From Moniliella sp. 'wahieum' (Eukaryota > Basidiomycota > Moniliellomycetes > Moniliellales > Moniliellaceae), in assembly GCA_003971905.1 (NCBI GenBank), contig RSEE01000182.1, forward strand, positions 1-27,161: 27,161 nt of DNA. Reading direction: 5' to 3'. A program made the position numbers and the translations under genes. The notes beneath the pieces were generated by a model. The model was not told the origin of the DNA, did not search any database, and saw nothing but the letters and a program-made list of their open reading frames with translations. Shown one piece after another: positions 1-11,200 of this stretch (position 1 is the stretch's first letter; each line of letters begins with the position of its first letter).

Positions 1-3000
1 CTTCCTACCCCTGCTACCACGCTGCTACCTCAGCCGTGTCGCGTCGCGAACGCGAAGAGATGGAGAAGGAAACGCAGCGTCTCAATGCGCAAAATAAAAT
101 TGAGGCCGCGCGGACGTTTGTGCAAGAATCCCAGTCGCGCCGACGGGAAACCAAAACGTTTGATGTGGCCCAATGCATGCGCCATCCAAGCGGCAACGCC
201 AAGTTGAAGGTGGGCAATGTCCAGCCCCAAACCACCCCTCGTACCGGGTCCGCAACCGCAGCACCAGGAGGCACGGCGATGCGTATGGCCCACCTCGCTG
301 CCGACCTATTGGCTGACGAGCAAGATAGTGACGACGTGCCAAGAGAACGAGATGAACCAGCGATTGGGAAAGGGAAGGCCAAGCTAAGGACAAGGACATC
401 AAGCCCCTTACCAACGTCTCCCGCTTGGCCCACTTGATCTCGACTCAACCTGTTGCCCCTGGTGCCCCTGGTGCCGACGACGACGACGATGACGATGAGA
501 TTGAGTTCGTTGACATTGTGCGGCCCGGCGCGGGCGCGGGTGGTGCCGAGCAAGTTGAGTCGATTGCGGGAACGTTTGTTGGGTCGGGGGTCGAATGGGT
601 CGCCTGCCCCTGGGTCGCGGGAAGCACGTGAAGGGGTGCACGGGGCCTCGGCTCCTGCCCCACCCTTACGCCAAACAGATCAACGAAGCGCCCTGAGCCA
701 CGCAGTGGCACTACCCCCGCTCGCTCCAGTCGACACTGTGGTCTTCGGCGCGGGAACAAACTCGTCGCAAGATCGATCCGCGACGATGCTTTCGCGTGGC
801 TTGGGCCCCAACCCGAGGCGTCTTTGTCCTTCCCACCAACCCGTTCTTTGCCCCGTTGAGCAAGACGAAGCGGAGGAGCGGGAGCGAATATGCCCCGGAC
901 CAAGAGGACGACCGCTCACGCTCCAGTACAGTGGCGAGAGCGAGGCTGAGGCCGAGGCCGATCCAGATGAGGGGAAGAAGAGGAGAGGAGGAACAGCAGG
1001 GGGCGGAAAGTGCCATGAGCGGAGGATCGTCGTCGCTGCGTGAACGTCCCGATGGGGATGCGGACGAAGACGAGGTCCACATGCATCGGCGCCGGTTGTT
1101 CGTGCGCGCCGAGCAGCCATTCGTCCGACTCGGAAGACGATAGGGCGACGGAAGTAGGGACCCAACGGACCGAGGAGGGGGGCTAGCTTCGTTCCCGCTG
1201 TCCCAACGCTCGGATCTGCCAAGTCCCAGCGGCTTCCCACCGCCGGGCCAGCTCCCACGCCGAGAGCTTCCCACGCGGCGTGGGGACATCACGGCGCGAC
1301 CCAGTAGCGCCTTGGGGGCGGAGGGGCCCTCTCTGCCCAATGGCACCACCGACGTGCTGGCAACTTCTTGTTCCCACCCAAACCACCACCACGACGGACA
1401 CGCCGTGCCCACGCAGCTATCACAGTGACCACCGACGCTCGCCAGCTGCCTCGGGCGCACCGTCGGTCCCGCCCGGCCCGACGGGGCGCGGTCCGTGCTG
1501 GGATCCGATTCGAATGCGGCAGGAGCGGGCTGAGCCAGTTCTTTGCTTCTACCCAGGGCGGGACACAGGCCGATCCCTCGGCGCCGGGTGGTCTGGCGAT
1601 CCCGATCTCCCCCGCCAGCGTCGGTGCTGGGCCGGGGGGGCAGAGATGCGCTCGGCGCTGCGTTTTTTGGTGCGGCGACACCGACGCCCGTGCCCGTGCC
1701 GGTGCCAGGGTCAGCGGCGGTGCAGTCTGGTGGGTGCGCCCCAGTGCCCTCCGAACGGCCCGAGTCCCACGCCCAAGGAGAAGGAAGGATGGGTTTGCTG
1801 CGCTTCGTCGGGCGCACCAAGCCCCCGCGCAGGGATGGGTGGGACGACGATGGTCTACCTGGGATTGCGACGCTGGACGCGGACACTACGAGGCGGAAGC
1901 GGCCGATGCGGAGAAACAACGTGTGTGGGTGAACGTCGGGCTCTGCTCGATGCCCCCCGAATGTACATGAACAAGAACGGTCTCTACACCCAAACCAAGC
2001 CTAGCGACGAGGACAGACGATGGCGCATCAGCTCAGCCTCGGACGACGAGGTGGCTCTCCCGTTTTCCCTGTCGACCCAGACAGGGTTGGGCCCGCTGAC
2101 ACCTCGGTCGATTCCCTCGCCGCGCGGGGGGCGCCTAAACGGAAACGATTCCGTCGTGGCGGATCGGCGTCGCGCCCGTCGTCGACAGTAGCGCTAGCGA
2201 GGCCGAGGACGAGGACGAGGAAGAAGAAGGCGACGACAAGGAACCCCAACACGGCACCTGCTGCACCTGCGGCCAGGGCCGGGCCGGGACAGATGGGACA
2301 GTGTTTGACCTCTGCTACAGTCGTCCAAGCAATCAGGCCCAGACCAGAGAAACCCGTTTGCGCTCCGAGTTTGTCGAAGGCGAGGCGGAGGAATCGGACT
2401 CGGACGAGGATCCAGGTCGGGGCGGACGTAAGCCAGCCATGGCGGGCGTTTGGAGCGACGAGTCGGACGGGGAGAAGCGAGATGACGAAGCGGAAACCGA
2501 TTCGGAGGACGATGGTGCGGACCTGGAGGAGCTGGTGAACAATGAGCGCGAAGTGGACGAGGCAGCCAAGGACCGGTTGGTGGCAGCCAAAGCGCGGCAG
2601 GACCAACAAGTCGCCGAGGCCGAGTTGGAAAAACGCGTGCAACGCGTCGCTGATGGCGCGTGGCGCCACCGCCAAACCCTCCGATCGGGTTCGATGCCGA
2701 ACTGGAAAGAGACGCGGAGGATGCGCGCGATATGCGCTTGGCTGCGCAGCCGGGCGCAGCGGGGCGTCCGCTCCAGACGCCACATTGAAGGTGATGGACT
2801 CGAGACGTTACGCCAAGACCCCAACTGCCGCCTTCTTCCAGACGTACCAACAAGCCCTCGCGCCCGTTGAGGACGACATGGACTTTTTGCAGATGCAGGA
2901 ACCGTCGGACGAGGAGGACGCTGTGCCGACGACCACGACCACGACCACGACCAGACCAAGACCACGACCAAGACCAAGTCAAAGCCAATGCGCCGACTTG

Positions 3001-3640
3001 GCGGATGCGTGGGACACGCGTCGTCAGATCCAGCAGGCCACAAGGCCATGCGCCGCGCCGGACGGGCCAAAGTGCAGATCGAGGAAGACGAAGATCGGGT
3101 GGGATCGGCCTCTGGGTCGTCGGACGAGGGGCCGGTCCACGTCCGATCGGGCGGCGGCATGGGACGAAGCGGCGCCGCGCCGACGCGTGGGACGCGATGG
3201 TGCATCCTCCGTCGGACGACGACGTGGCGGCGGACCGGGCGGTGGAGCGCGGCGGCGAAGCGCCAGCGGGTGCGCGCGGCGAGTGCGGGTGCGGGTGTGG
3301 ACATGGGCGAGGGGATGGCGAGGAGGAGGAGGATATGATGCGCATCCCGCTGGCGGTGGTGCCGATGGCGCGTGGTGCCGGTGCCGCCGAGGCCGAGGAG
3401 GAAGCAGCGCTGTTCAGCACGATGGCCACTGACGCGCTGTGGGCGGTGGCGCGTCGGCGTGACGGGGCTGGCGCGCCCGGCGAAGCGCGTGGCGGGCGCG
3501 TGTGGATGGCCCCGACGGCCGCCGGCATGCCGCGGCGCCCAAACCGACACAGCCGGGAGGCGCTCGCGCGTCTTGGCCTCCGGCGCGCGCAGTTTGAGGT
3601 TGACGAGGCCAAACTAGGAAATACATCACCCATCCCCTCA
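1..3640 (+). CDS. MRC1: Mrc1/claspin-like replication checkpoint mediator, 5' partial, frame-disrupted
   Basis: In the known family this protein travels with the replisome and relays the Mec1/ATR signal to the checkpoint kinase Rad53/Cds1. The coding signal hops between frames. Around 36-150 lies a basic coiled segment starting SRREREEMEKETQRL. Around 476-510 there is a run of seven Asp. Around 1530-1568 an SQFFASTQGGTQ segment carries SQ and TQ sites, and a TQTKPS segment follows at about 1966-2004. The most diagnostic part is 2369-2690: EFVEGEAEESDSDE, then GVWSDESDGE, then ADLEELVNNEREVDEAAKD, matching the acidic MRC1-like domain as I remember it. It is followed by GLETLRQDPN and an FFQTYQQAL segment (2800-2860), also family-like. 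No credible ATG lies near the left edge (position 36 is GTG), so the gene begins outside the window; an acceptor-like CTCAG ends near 34. The end is uncertain (3617-3769). The family call rests on the acidic domain plus SQ/TQ sites. Any generic acidic nuclear protein is the alternative. Confidence 0.7.
2928..2978 (+). repeat. ACGACC hexamer repeat in MRC1-like coding region
   Basis: About four copies of a GACCAC hexamer are followed by imperfect AGACCA units. In one frame it reads poly-Thr then Arg-Pro dipeptides, so it makes a low-complexity spacer after the acidic domain. Confidence 0.8.
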
Positions 3641-3776
3641 GCGGTCGTGTGCGTAGAAGTTGAGGCAGGCACCGGGCAGTGTGGTGCGTGTTGTGTTGAT
3701 CCAGCCTGCCTGTCTGGGCAAGAGCGCTGTCAGGGTTGTTGCTATTCTCCGGCGGTGCGGCAGCTCTGAGTGCTTG

Positions 3777-3873
3777 CCACCATCTCCATCCCCATCTTCC
3801 CCATCTCCATCCCATCCCCCCCATCTCCATCTCTTCCCCATCCCACGTCCCTCCATCGCTACCCCTCCCCCCA
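3777..3873 (+). promoter_or_regulatory. CCATCT/CCATCCCC pyrimidine tract before the F-BAR gene
   Basis: Almost pure C/T with regularly spaced A in CCATC units, ending at the ATG at 3874. It probably serves as core promoter or 5' leader, as CT-rich tracts do in many basidiomycete genes. The same motif occurs in sense orientation before two minus-strand genes (18957-19132 and 21618-21775). Confidence 0.55.
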
Positions 3874-6800
3874 ATGGCCGCCGCGACGCTGCCTGCGCCC
3901 GACGCGTTCTGCAACGCGTTCTGGGGCGCCAACCAGGCCGGCGTGGCTGTGCTGCAAAAGTCGCTGCTCAGCACGTCGCAGCAAACATTCGACCTCGCCT
4001 CGCTCCTCGTCTCGCGCGCCACGCTGGAGGAGCAGTACGCACACGGGCTCCAGCAGCTCGCTGCCCACCCGCTGGCGCGGGCGAGATCGAGGCGGTGGCC
4101 GCGCCGCTGCGCACGTTTGTCGGTGAGATGGGCAAGGCAGCGACGGCGCATGCGCAGCTAGCCACCGCGCTGCGCGACGAGGTTGCCCAACAACTCACTC
4201 CGGCCCAACGTCGGCCCACCGCGTGTGGCGCAACAAGTGGGCCGCGCTCGTGCGTCTCAAGCAGCGCCGCGCGTCCGAGGAGAAGGCTGCCGGCGCAGCG
4301 CAGGTGCAATACGAGACGGATGCACTGCAGGTCGACGGGTACGAACGTCAGGCGCCAATGCCGATGGTCACGACCGCCAGCGCATCCTCGATAGAAACTT
4401 GCTGCCCAGCGCTCGCTCGTCGCGTCGCGCAAGGCGTACGCCGCTGCGGTCGAGCAGGCGCGCGACACGGCGCACCGCTGGACGCGCGAGTGGAAAGAGT
4501 TTTGCGATGTGAGTGTCCCTCCTCTTGTCTCTCTTTTTTTTGCGCGGGAAACTGACCCAGCCCGACCGGGGCGCTGCGCAGCTGATGCAGGACATGGAGG
4601 AGAAACGGCTGGACCAGCTACAGGCATCGCTCTGGACGTACGCCAACGCCGTTTCGGGCGTGTGCGTGGCCGACGACGAGGGGTGCGAAGCGGTGCGCCA
4701 GGCACTCGAGGCCGCCACCGTCGAGGAAGCCGCACAGCAGTTCATCCAAGCCCACTACTGGCCGCGCCATGGACCCGCCCGTCGAGTTCTACGAGTTCCC
4801 GCACACCGCCCCGCCCACCCCGAACCTCTCCTGGCCAACTTTGCCCGCGAACACCCCGACCCCGAACGCGAGGCCAACTCGGTGCTGGACCACACCCCGA
4901 CCTCAGCGCCCTCAGCCTCTCGCCGCGCCCGCCGCCCTCGCCCGTCGGCGCGGCAGCGGCGTCGCCCTCGGCCCCGCCTCACCCCGCCCTCGCTCGCCCG
5001 TCGCTCGCGCCGGCGCCACGCCGGCCGCCAGCTCTCGCCCCGTCTCGCCCGCCATCGCACCACCCACCGCCGCCCCCTCCTATTCATTCCCGCGTTTGTC
5101 CCGCCGCCAAGCTCAGCCCGCCGTCGGCGCCAGCCGCTGCCGGCCGTGTCGCCCTTCTCGAGCGTGTCGAAGCGGGCGATGCGGGAGGTGCAGCCGGCGA
5201 GTGCGGTGGCGCCGCCGTCGGTGCGGCCGTTGGACTTGTCTCCCAAACCGCCTCCGACGTGGCCCAGCCCGAGGGGAACAAGTTGCCACGCCCGATGCGT
5301 CTGCGCCGTCCAAGGCGCCGTCGATGCGGAGTGCCCAATCTGTCTTTTCCGGCAAGGGCAGCGAGTACCAAGACCGATTGAGGCTGCGCTCAAGCGGCTG
5401 CAGGATAAGCAGGCGCGTACGCCGCGCACACCTAGCCGCGCCAGCTTTTCCCCGTCCCTTCGTCCCCCGAGCGGATCGGGGGCACCGCCACGCCCACCTT
5501 CCCCCCCACGCCGGGGATGCAGCCCACGGCAGCGCTGATGCAAGCCCCGCCGCCGCCGGCGCAAGCCGCCGCACCGGCGCACGAGCGCCATGCCACCCCG
5601 GGCTGACTGGCGGCGCCGTGTCGGTGGTGAAGCGGCGTTGCCGGGCGAACGGCGCAACTCGTTTGTCCCGCCCGCGCTACGCATGCTCCTCCTCGCAGCC
5701 CGTCGTCCATCGCACCAGCTTCGCCCGGGAGCATGAGCATGAGCATGAGCATGGCAGCGGGCTTTGCGGGTGTGGGCGCGCGCGGCGCAGTCCGTCGCCA
5801 GTACCGTTTACCCCGACGATGGGCAGTCCGGCTCAGGTTTGGTGCGCCCCCCTCGGCCCCGGCCCCAGCCCCGGCCCGACCTTACCCCTTCCCACCGCCC
5901 CGTCTCGCCGGCCGGGCGGCCCAAGAGCCCGCTCGGCATCTCCCTCAACAAAGCGGCAAGGTGGTGGAGAGACTGGTGGACGAGTACCGCCGCGCCCACC
6001 CGCCGTCGCCTCAGCCTCAAGTTCAGCCCAGGTCCAGCCCAGGTCCAACCGCAGCCCAGCAACAGCAGCAGCAACAACAACAGCTCCACACGTCCGCTGC
6101 GCCGCGCCCGACGCAGTGGACCGGCACGGCGCCCCCCAGCCGCAGCCGGGTGGCCAGTGCGCCTGCGTGGGCGCCCGGAGGGTACATGCGACCCGTCACG
6201 CCGCAGCTGGCGGCACAACCTCAAGCGCAACAGCAGACTCAGGCTCAGGCGCCCTCGCCTGCCCCGGGCTTCTACCCGCGGCCCGTGACGCCCGTCCAGC
6301 CGGGCACACTGCCGTTCGGGGGACTACCCGCCACCTGCGCCCCAGGGCTACGCCGCGTACGCCTACCGCCAGCAGCCTCAGCAGCAGCCTCAGCAGCCTC
6401 AGCAGCAACCCCAACAGCAGCCTCACACAGCACAGCAAGCGCCTCCGCCTGCTGGCTATCCGTACTACCCGCCTCCGCCGTCCCATGCGCCAGGCTATGG
6501 CCCGCCGTACTTGTACCCTGCGCCGCCCTCGGGTAGTGCGCCCCCGGGTCGGCGTTCAGTCCTGCGCCTGCGCCGGCAGCTGCGTTGGCGCCTGCTCCTG
6601 CTCCTGTTTCTGCTCTGTTTCTGCTCCTGCGGTCTGCACTGCTGCGTCGCCTTCGCCCGCACCGTCCGGGCCGTCGGCAGCAGGGTACCTTCGCATCTAT
6701 CGTCGGGCAAGGCGGTTGTACGTGTGGTGCGAGCACTGTACGATTACGTTGCGCAGTTGCCGAGGAATTTTCGTTCCAAGCGCACGATGTGATTTTGGTG

Positions 6801-6917
6801 GGGAGATGAACGAGGATGGGTGGTGGGAAGGCGAGCATTTGGACCGGACCAAACGCTCAAACTCAACTCTCCCCCGATGCGGTTATCTTCCCGTCTAACT
6901 TTACTACCACTGTTTAG
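3874..6917 (+). CDS. F-BAR and SH3 domain protein (Hof1/Cdc15/Imp2 type), frame-disrupted
   Basis: Known relatives bend membrane and scaffold the actomyosin ring and septum at the division site; the N-terminal F-BAR binds the membrane and the C-terminal SH3 binds proline-rich partners. The start ATG at 3874 directly follows the CT-rich leader and opens with AFCNAFWGANQAGVAVLQ and then RATLEEQYAHGLQQLA, a classic FCH/F-BAR beginning. After an intron (4509-4581) come MEEKRLDQLQASLWTYAN and CEAVRQALE, typical of the F-BAR helices, to about 4830. A long Pro/Ser/Gln-rich linker follows, with a Gln run at about 6057-6084 and Gln-Pro repeats at 6365-6425. The SH3 domain shows ALYDY (6732-6746), EEFSFQAHD, DGWWEGE (6814-6834) and PSNF before a TAG at 6915-6917. 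Several one-base shifts are needed; three different frames supply the SH3 pieces alone. Length would be about 990 residues. Bzz1-type proteins are an alternative but normally carry two SH3 domains. Confidence 0.8.
4509..4581 (+). other. intron in the F-BAR/SH3 gene
   Basis: Donor GTGAGT directly follows the codons for KEFCD. A CTGAC branch-like motif lies near 4552, and the acceptor is GCGCAG at 4576-4581. Removing it joins the Trp-Lys-Glu helix to LMQDMEEKRLDQ, which matches F-BAR continuity. An acceptor nine bases later (CAG ending 4590) is also possible. Confidence 0.7.
5731..5753 (+). repeat. GCATGA hexamer repeat in the F-BAR linker
   Basis: Nearly four copies of GCATGA, read as Met-Ser dipeptides in one frame, within the disordered linker. 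Confidence 0.8.
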
Positions 6918-7283
6918 TGTCCTGCGTTAAGGGCTAGGGCTAGGGCGATGGTGTGGACGAGGACGATGGTGAGGACGAGGACGAGGGGATTTGTGGCGGT
7001 GTGGGTCCAGGTTTATGGTCGTGATCGAGGCTGAGGTCGAGGTCGAGGCGAGGCTGAGGTCTAAACCTGCCTACACGCGGCAGGGGCGACTGGGAGGACG
7101 GATGGGCGTGGGATGCGATGCGGTGTGATGTGGTCCGGATCGCCCAAAGAAGAAGACTGAGCAAGCACGGAACGGACCGTGGGGACCCCAAAGAGCCGAA
7201 GACCGTCGACCGTCGACCGCCGACCCCGACCGCCGACCATTGACCCCGACCACTGACTACAGACCAGCGACCACAGAACACAA

Positions 7284-7353
7284 GAACGCAGAACGCAGAA
7301 CGCAGAACGCAGAACGCAGAACGCAGAACGCAGAACGCAGAACGCAGAACGCA
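7284..7353 (+). repeat. GAACGCA heptamer array, ten perfect copies
   Basis: Ten uninterrupted copies of GAACGCA (70 bp), followed by a degenerate GAACGAA. It is noncoding as far as I can see and one of the few arrays in the window whose unit is not 6 bp. Confidence 0.95.
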
Positions 7354-7634
7354 GAACGAACAAAGACGATGTCTCGAGATGGTTTTGACCGAGCTGGGTC
7401 CCGAACCCGAACCGCGCGCGGGGGTGAATGGGTAAATGTTAGTGGGCCGCGGACTACTTCTTTTCTTATTCTTACCCGTAAGGGTGAAGTGAGAGGGAAG
7501 CAGCAGGGGTTTAGGATTCAGAATGCTAATATTCTTCTACCATGTACCTTGTACCACTACGTATGCTGTCCACGGTCAATCTACACCAGCCTGTACCTGC
7601 ACCTGTACCTGCGCCCCGGGAAGTTCTGGTCTTC

Positions 7635-8005
7635 CAGGTTGAGGTTGAGGCTGAGAATGAGAATGAGAATGAGAATGAGATGGGAATTGGGATTGAGAGT
7701 GAGAGGGTTAATTGAGATGGGGATTGAATATTGAAGTGTTGAGAGTGAGATGGGGATTGGTAGTTAGAGAGATGATTGAGATTGAGATTGACATGGACAT
7801 TGAGAGTGAGATGAGGTTTGAGCTTGGCAGTGAGAGCGAGATGAGGATTGAGCTTGGCAATGAGATGGGGATTGAGATTGAGATTGGATGAAAATGAGAA
7901 CAGATAAGAACAGCCATGAGAATGAGAACATATGAGAGCCGATGAAAACAGCCATGAGAACAAATGAGAACAGATGAGAGGAGATGAGAACAGCCATGAG
8001 AACCG
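7635..8005 (+). repeat. imperfect GAGAAT/GAGATT purine-rich repeat tract
   Basis: About 370 bp built mainly from GAGAAT, GAGATT, GAGATG and GAACAG hexamer-like units, with strong A/G strand asymmetry. Pure stretches occur at 7653-7680. Long reading frames across it are composition artefacts. Confidence 0.85.
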
Positions 8006-8245
8006 ATGCGAATAAAGGAATAGATAAGGTATCGGCGATAATCGAGATGATGGAAAAGAATGCCCTTTTGCCCACTTGCCCACTTGCCCACTTGCCATCA
8101 CGGTCCCCAATCCTCGTTGCTCATTCCCCGGCTCCCATTCCCCGTTGCCCATCGCCGGCCCCGCGTGGTGCGATGGCAACAACAGGCACAGTAGGGTAGG
8201 GGGGAGAACAAGGCAGACGTCCACGGCTCACGGCACTCACGGCAC

Positions 8246-11200
8246 TCACGAGGCAGAGAGAGGAGTAAGGAAGACGAAGGGAGGGGTACAGGGGGTTACC
8301 CAAACCCACCGCAGGTGGCGGTCGTGAACTTGGACTTGGACTTGGACTTGGACTTGGACTTGGGCTCGGGTTTGGACCACCTTGTGCGTCGCCTCGTGCG
8401 CGTGACCTGGACCTGGACCTCGACCTCGAGCTAGACCGGGAGCGGGACTCTGACCCGACCTGGACCTAGAGCGGGAACGGGACGGGGAGGCAGACCTACT
8501 CCTCCGCCCGGATGCGCGAGGACGAAGTGTACTGGCGAGCGCTTCGCAGCGACGGTACATATCGCGTGGGGGAGGCAAGCCCTTTCCCAGGCTGGACCCA
8601 GACCCGCACCCAAACTCCCACCCATACCCGACCCTACTCCCTCAGAGGGGGGATGAATCAAGTGCAAAGCCGGTTCCAAGTGAGGCGGGACGGTCCAGAG
8701 CGCATCTTGGTACATGAGCATGGTACCTATTGCTCGTGTGGCCGCAAAGCTCTCGCTTGTATCGCCTACCTGGCCCGGGAGAGGTGAGGGTAGAGCAGGG
8801 TAGGTGCCATGACGGTAGCGAGGTTGCTCAGGTCCATCTTGCTCCTCGTCGTGTGTAGGGGGCGAATCAGAATCGGGCGCATGGGGTGCATGGGGTGGGT
8901 GGGGTGGGTGGGGTGAAAGCGGTGAATGGGAGTGGGAGTGAGGCACGTGGTGCGAGGCGAGATGGGCAAAAGATGCAACCCAGCGAAGAAACGTGAAGAG
9001 GACTTGAGCCGTATCGCGGTGAGCGCGGGGAGGAGCAAAGTGATAGCCTGGAGTAACGCACGCGTTCCGCAGCGGGATGGACAGCTTGGGAACGGACAAA
9101 CAGGTGGTAAAGGCGGTGGGTGAAGAGTGGTTCAGGTAGCAACCGGAAAAAACTTTTGAGCAGAGCGGCGAGATGGAGTGGTGGAGCAGTGTGCAGTAGG
9201 AGTGCTGGGTCACGCGCACGGTCCAGCTCTTGCACCAGTTGGTTCACTCGACGAATGTTACCGTTTTACGAAATGCCTTCGACCGAAACGTCTTGTTGTT
9301 GGATCGCACGGAGCAGCGCCTGGACGAAGCTGGGAATACGTACGTGCACGCACTCGCACTCGCATTCATGCTCGCATTCGCACACGTCCCTCCCGCTCCG
9401 CTCGACCAGCACCTCCAGCGGCACACCAAACACCCCGCGGCGTTTGGACAGCGGGGGTGGAACCATTTGGACCAAAACGCACTTTTACGCCCCTCAGCCA
9501 ACTCGATTAACTCTTCCCGTCTTACCACGCCGCGCAAAGCAGATCGCTCAAGGTACACCACTGCCATGTACTTGAGCGCAACCAGCTCCGTAGGCGCCAA
9601 GTCCGATACCAGTCGGTCACCGACAAACTCGGAGAGGTCCGATGAATATGACTGGCCTAGCTGGTCCCGTCCCAGCAGCCGCACGTCCCCAAGCTCAATG
9701 TCGACGGCCCGGCCAGCTGGGTCGTGTGATGCATCTGGGTCACCAGAAGCCGGTTCACCTCGGACCAGGTCGCCGCGGTCGGGGTCAGATGGGTCCGGGT
9801 GAGCTGGGTGCACGTGAGGCGGGTCGAGTGGCGTAGGATCACGGTGAGGAACCGGGGAACGGCTTCCCCCTCGGTGTGGGCGTGGGCGGGGGGAAGGCCG
9901 AGCGCCAAAGAGAGAGGCGGTAAGGACGGGGTCGGGGTCGGAGCCAAGGTGCGGGCCAAGTAGCCGTCGTCGGTAGTGTCAAGTCGGTGCTTCGGCGTGA
10001 GGCGGAGCGCGGAGCGAGTGGATGCGCAACAGATGCAGCTGGGGCCGATAGCGTGCGCGGTCGCGTTCGGGTTGAGGTTTGGGCTTGGGGAGGGGTTGAG
10101 GTTTGGGTTTGGGTTTGGGTTTGGGCTTGGGGGGGAGGAGGAGGGTGGATCGGGGGCAGCTGTTTTTTGAGCAACCCGTACAACCGGTCCAAGGCTACGC
10201 GCAGGAGGACGCGTACTGTTCCAAGCGCGTGACGGGTGTTAGGCGCTGTGCCTGGTCGGTGTCCAAGACGCAGTCGGAACAATACGTCGGGATCGGGACG
10301 GCTTTGGAGCGGAGGGAAGTGGGACAAGCGAGGAAATGAACCCGTGGCAATGGTTGGTCGGGCGAAGCAGACCGCTGACACCGGTCACATTGCACACAAG
10401 CCCAATGCCACCGATGCATCACGCCCACCCTTCCACAGTCCTCCTCGATCGACAGGCCACATTGACGGCACAAGTCGGTCACTGGCACAGCAGGACGGCG
10501 TTTGTGTCCCGTCCGCCGCGGGGCAAGGAAGAAAACCCACCTAGGAGCGGCGTGTCGCGCCGGGCGTCTGTGTCTGTGCTGGCGAGAGATCGAGTGGGAG
10601 GAGCAGAAGTTGCAACGCGTCTGAACCCTCGCTTGGTCGCGCTCCAGTTGCAGCGTGGAGACGAGCGCGGTACGAAGGATGTTCTTGAGGTTGTAGGCCA
10701 TGGCAGAAACTTGCGTCGAGAGTAGGGCGAGCGGCGGCGGGGAACGCACCGGATCGGGAGCGAGGAGCGAAAGGAACGTTATGATCTTCTTGGTGAGCAG
10801 GCGGGCTTGCGGAAGGTGCCGAGCGGGGAGGCTAGAGGCCGAACCCGAAGTCGAAGTCGAAGGCGAAGGCGAAGGCGAATCTGGGCGCAGGGCGATACGA
10901 TCGAGGCAGGCAAAGAGGACCTCGACATGGAGGATGAAGGTCTGGGCGGTGTGCTGGCCGGGAGGAACTGGTGGCGGGAGGCGAGGGAGAGCATGGTGGA
11001 CATGGCGTCGGCGCTGCGCTCCTCAAAGGCGGGAGGACGGACCAGATGCGAAAGGCGCGGTCCTGGAGGTGGCGCTGCTTGAGTGCGAGCGAGGCGGGCG
11101 TCTCGGACGCCTCGATCTGCTGGGGCGTCGGGAGCGGGCGGGCAGGCGCAGGGCGAGGGTGACGGCCCAGAACTTGCTGAGCATGTAGCAGGGCGGGTGC

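Larger units (their letters stand above)
6918..8245. other. convergent intergenic spacer rich in simple repeats
   Basis: It lies between the 3' ends of the F-BAR gene (+) and the Lrg1-like gene (-). I see no conserved protein in any frame. It holds GGGCTA units just after the stop (6927-6946), GACC-rich sequence (7203-7275), a perfect heptamer array (7284-7353), a long GAGAAT/GAGATT purine region (7635-8005) and three octamers GCCCACTT (8070-8093). Both transcripts should terminate here; no clear poly(A) signal stands out. Confidence 0.6.

Noticed and set aside
711..3672. Long minus-strand open frames opposite the Mrc1-like gene (up to about 490 codons)
   Set aside because: They are Arg/Pro/Ser-rich shadows expected in GC-rich DNA with few AT-rich stop codons; the plus strand shows family motifs.
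7284..7353. CRISPR-like array
   Set aside because: Units are 7 bp with no spacers; it is a simple tandem repeat in eukaryotic DNA.
7635..8005. Transposon or retroelement remnant
   Set aside because: No terminal repeats, target-site duplication or reverse transcriptase/transposase motifs; purely low-complexity purine sequence.
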